In this document: one piece after another, positions 59,894 to 64,000 of the stretch
How the letters are laid out: each line of letters begins with the position of its first letter
Numbering within the stretch: the first letter of the stretch is position 1
NCBI GenBank assembly: GCA_000149265.1
Contig: CH001318.1
Span: forward strand, 472,211 to 536,210
Direction: 5' to 3'
Origin: Ciona savignyi
Lineage: Eukaryota; Chordata; Ascidiacea; Phlebobranchia; Cionidae
DNA: 64,000 bases
Notes under the pieces: generated by a model
Database searches by the model: none
What the model saw: the letters and a program-made list of their open reading frames with translations, nothing else
Told to the model about the DNA's origin: nothing
Made by a program: the position numbers and the translations under genes

Positions 59894-60899
59894 GCCTATA
59901 AACGTATATTTTTAACGGGCTGAATTTTAAATTAGTGATGTGTGCGCCACTTCGACCATTCTTATATAGAAATCGGAATATCAATCGGTTGTGTTAACCA
60001 TAACCATCAGCCACACATCCATTAGCGTATGACTATATAAAGTACATTATAATAATTAAAATCCAAGTTAAAGGCATATATCGCCTATATACGACTTGCA
60101 AGCTACCAGTTTCGAACGTACAACCCTTCAGCTGAAATACGTCGCACAAACCCAGGTCGGTTTGTGGTTAAGTTTATAAGTATTCCTGGAAAACGGATGG
60201 TATAACCAATTAATGGACCTCTATGCGCGGCAAGATGTGACGAGTGGTACCCTTTCTTAGTCATTGTTTTTAAACGTGTGTTTTGCTGAGTAACAATGTT
60301 GGTGATTCCCCAATGTTAGTTTGGTTGGAAGCAGCATGTGCTAGCTGCGAGCCGGTGTTTTCGTTTAGCTGTAGTTTTGTAATAGTAGAGCACTGCTTTT
60401 TTGAAAGAAAGGTGTTGATCGTGCATTTGCTAGCTGTTTTGCTGAGAAAAAATTGTCGTAAAAAAAAAATTTTGGAGGGTTTTAAGTTTAATTGCAGATC
60501 CAAGCTTCAAATTTAAATTGTTAAAAAATGTAAGATTATCTGTGTCAGGATTCTAAAAAACAGCCCTTTTTGTGAGGTTAGTTTGCATTAAAGAGATAGG
60601 GAGAATAATTGGTTGAACGTCTCTATTATACACTTGGTGATAGTGTATTGTGATATTTTAATTTAGTATGATATATTTTACTTTTTCTTATATAAGTTTC
60701 TATTTTCGACAGGAAAATTTAAATTTACTTTCCAGTAGTAAGATATTAAAAACAAAAAATATCGGTCACAACAATGTCAGAAACGGCCGCCGTGTTTATA
60801 TTCTCGCACTTGTCAGAAGTTTCCTGTAGTTTATCTGAAGTTTAAGACATAATGTTTTATATTTAAAGCATATCTCGTGGTCATATGCGGTATATAGAG

Positions 60900-60950
60900 T
60901 GGGGAAAACTAAAAGGAGGGAAAGTGGGAAAGAAGGGAAACTGCATCTTT
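60900..60950. mobile_element. GGGA-type MITE end fragment
   Basis: GGGGAAAACTAAAAGGAGGG and AAGAAGGGAAACTGC match one end of the 34214 element. No opposite end found. Confidence 0.55.
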
Positions 60951-62712
60951 GGTTTTGAACCCATTTTTGGTTAAAAACTTGGCTCGGTGAAAAAGAGTTA
61001 TAAAAAAATCTATTTTGCCAAAAGAATTTATAGGTGGGTCTGGGGTACGCATTTTTTGTTCGTATTTAAATTACTTTGGATCCCGTTCTATCCAATGACC
61101 TTGCGACCGGGCATGTCTGTTACCAACGTGACGTAGATAAAAAAGGAGTAAATTTAGTATGAATATTTCTGCGTCCCAGTGGTGACAGGTATGTCCGAAT
61201 ACCGGGTCGTTGGAATTATCGGAATCCAATTATGTTGAAAGTTTGGCCGATGTTTGTCTTGACCTTCCGTTTTAATGAAATTCCAACCGAATTCTCGCTA
61301 TCGGGAAAATGCAAAAAAGGAAGTTTATTTTCAGCATTTTTGCCGATATCTCCGGATTAAAAAGGAATATTTACTACTTTAAAAAATAATGATAACATGA
61401 ATAAAAAATACACTTTTAAATAACCCTGTTTACTCAAGAAAATCACCTAAAGTAGAATATGCGTAAGTAATCATAAATACAAATTATGATGTGATTCACT
61501 ATGGCTTTCTTCGGCAGATTGTCATGTATAAGAAAATGCGTGAAGTACGGTTAATTGGTTACGAAATCTCAACAGACGCCTTAAACATACACAACACAAT
61601 GCAACAACAGCGGTAACCCGACGTGGGTTAATTTGACGATTGTCCGTTGTTTAGCCAGTGATGGGATTTAAAATTTTAAGAACAGGTTCTCTTTTGTATC
61701 GTATTTACTAACAACAGTTTCCCTAAACGGTTCAGTGCGTGTAAAAAAAGCAAGAATCCGATAGATGATTATTCAGAAGTTCCAAAAACAGGTTCGACCG
61801 AACCAATGCGAACCCATTGAATCCCATCACTGTGTTTAGCCCTTGCAATTTCCAAAGCACAAAGATAAAACATGAATATCCTATCCTATTCTATTTTGAT
61901 AAAAACTAGAGAGTGTCACCAATTTATTTGATATCTATATGCGCGGCCGGATCTGCCGTGAGATGCCCTCTTTTACTGAGAACCAATGGTGGAGACATAG
62001 CATACTATAATATTAAATAAAAATCGTATTATTCATAGTACATAATTTTAAATTGGTGGGATCAAAACATTTTTGAATCATTTTCTATTTGAATCGAATT
62101 TAAATCTGGATTCTGCTCTGGACTTCTGTCGTTTTATCTATTGTCACAACCTCTTTGGCCTACCCTCGTTGGACTTAAGGATCTAATTCTATACTATACA
62201 GTACAAGTTGTTTAAATCCAAGTTGTTTAACTAACAATTGACAAGCCAAATTATTACCATGCTGTTAACAGACTACATTGCCCGTGTAATACCCCTCTTG
62301 ATTCCCTCCTTACGCAGATAAAACATGAATACATTTTATCCTAAACACCAAGCATTTTAGCAACGCAAAACCTTTTTGTCGAAACCAGACAATTTTAGTC
62401 AAATAATGAGATGTAAGATCCAAACGTTTACAGTTTGCTCTATAGTGTCCAATCGTCGCATTCACAATTACGAAACAAAAGAATTAATTCAATAATATTT
62501 TGCGTTACTGTTCAGAAACGCATGTGATCCAATAGAGGAAGCTTGACATCCGATATTACTGAGAAAACATAACTTCCCGAAAAATAAGTCTGTTCTAATC
62601 TTTTAAATCATAACAGAAACGTAGGCCTGTACATGAGCCATTTCTTTGTTATGCCTTAATATCAAAATTTCAAGCATTTTATAGCCAATTTTAAAGAAAA
62701 TAACTCTACTAA

Positions 62713-63500
62713 AACCTTTAAGTGTGTCAACCACTTGTTTAACCGCCACTATTTGTAAAACACATGTTGCATGCCATTTATTTATGTTACAGGGTCCCTA
62801 ACCACAATTTGTATTTTATACACTGAGTATGTAGTTTTTTATGGTTTTCAGGGAATTACCCTGGGTTTAGTAGATAAGTTTCTATTTTTACATATGTGGG
62901 TCATGTTATGTAACAATTAGTTTTAATCTGATTTGTCGATCTCCTTGTTGGAGATGTCAGTGCGATATGGCATGCCTGTCACAATCATAATTGAGGAACA
63001 TATCTTCGCTTTTAAGGGAAATACCCTAATAAATGTTTTCTTTTTGTTAATTGGCACATAGTGTCTAATGGTCTAATATTTTACCAAATCTGATCAAAAT
63101 TAAGCGCTATGCCCAAAAAAGGGTAATTTTTTAGAAAAAATACAGTTTTAGTTTTTAAACTTCCAGGGGAATTCCCCTGGATTTATGACCCAAACATTTG
63201 GTTTCTGCATATCTAAACCATGTTGTCTAACAAATGACAAAGTTTCATTGCGATTCCCTTACTCCCTCTGGTAGATGTCGGGGCGACATACTATGCCGGT
63301 CACAATCATGATTTGAGAACAAAATCTTATTTTTTAGGGTATTTCCTTAGGTAATTTGTTTTTTCTTTTTGTTAAATTAGTATGCAATGCACTTACATTC
63401 CACCAAATCTAATTAGAATTGGAGCATTCGTTTAAGCGTAATGACCAAAAAAGATACATTTTTAGAAAAAAATACCGTTTTAGTTTTTAAAGGGGAACTG
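62713..63500 (+). repeat. long directional repeat family, copy 5
   Basis: The head GTGTCAACCACTTGTTTAAC, then CAGGGTCCCTAACCACAA, then two GATGTCGGGGCGACAT-type blocks each followed by GTCACAATCATGATT. Same orientation as the other four copies. Confidence 0.75.
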
Positions 63501-64000
63501 AAGTAAATTTTAAGAATATCTTAATAAATGGAAAAAAATACGCTGATTTCAAAAATCAAATCAGTTTCTTCCAATATTTTTTGGTTAAAGAGTTATGAGC
63601 AAATATGTATTTCATTTTATGTTAGGGGATTTCCCGTATTACGTCACTGACGTTGTTGAGATTTCGTGCCTATATGCATTGTATACCACCCGATCCGTCT
63701 ATTTTTCATCGCTTGTAGCGGCATGAAAATGGGACAGATCGTCGCTTGTAGCGGGACTGTCATATGCGATTTATCTGCTGGCAGATGGCAAATCCCGATT
63801 GAAGCGGCTGATCATATGCTTGCTGTATCTGCTGGGATTGCGCCCTCCAGCGTATGAACTTAACGAAGCGTTTCGCGATTTTACTGTTGTTTTCGGGATT
63901 TGGTAACTGGGTTCTGGTTAGGCTTAAAATTCTCTGTGATGACGATTTGTGTATAGCATTGTGGCAGGGATAGGTGCTTTGTGCACACTTAATACAGATA

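Larger units (their letters stand above)
59199..64000. other. 5' flank of the zinc-finger gene and repeat-rich end of window
   Basis: It contains a nested MITE pair (59406-59893), SINE-A fragments (about 60090-60170, 61600-61895, 62270-62345), a GGGA-type MITE end (60900-60950) and a long directional repeat copy (62713-63500). Short frames near 60270-60516 and 63666-63857 have no motif support. Nothing further is recognised in 63500-64000. Confidence 0.55.

Overview
The window looks like nuclear DNA of a tunicate, most likely a Ciona-type ascidian. The reasons are AT-rich non-coding DNA, short GT-AG introns, metazoan gene families, and dense small tRNA-derived SINEs and MITEs. The species is an inference; no database was searched. 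A run of exactly 100 N (8473-8572) marks an assembly gap.

Six protein-coding genes can be assembled exon by exon with matching splice phases. (1) 11896-23231 (+): an ARID5A/ARID5B-type chromatin regulator, ten exons, N-terminus not found. (2) 29696-32238 (+): a small, probably mitochondrial, membrane protein that I do not recognise. (3) 34873-38592 (+): a malonyl/acetyl-transferase (MAT) domain like that of animal fatty acid synthase, apparently encoded as a stand-alone 351-residue protein. The arginine that normally selects malonyl substrates is glutamine. (4) 42930-48395 (+): complexin, 136 aa, ending in a CAAX box. (5) 49288-53690 (-): an SLC10-family sodium/bile-acid cotransporter with a long cytoplasmic tail. 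It is convergent with complexin. (6) 56513-59198 (-): a C2H2 zinc-finger protein with five fingers.

The first 24 kb (ARID5 and its upstream flank) is nearly SINE-free. It contains CT-rich tracts and a clean hAT-like MITE. From about 24 kb to the end, the intergenic and intronic DNA is filled with two tRNA-derived SINE families, a long repeat with all five copies in one orientation, and at least three MITE types (pogo-like with TA duplications, hAT-like with 8-bp duplications, and a GGGA-rich family). One pogo-like MITE is nested inside a hAT-like one. Several insertions sit next to splice sites.

The genes do not form an operon or a single pathway. Complexin (synaptic exocytosis), SLC10A (membrane transport), ARID5 (transcription) and the MAT-like protein (acyl transfer) are ordinary neighbours. 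The least ordinary object is the free-standing MAT-like protein: its boundaries coincide with those of one domain of a megasynthase, its catalytic Ser and His are kept, and its substrate-selecting residue is changed.
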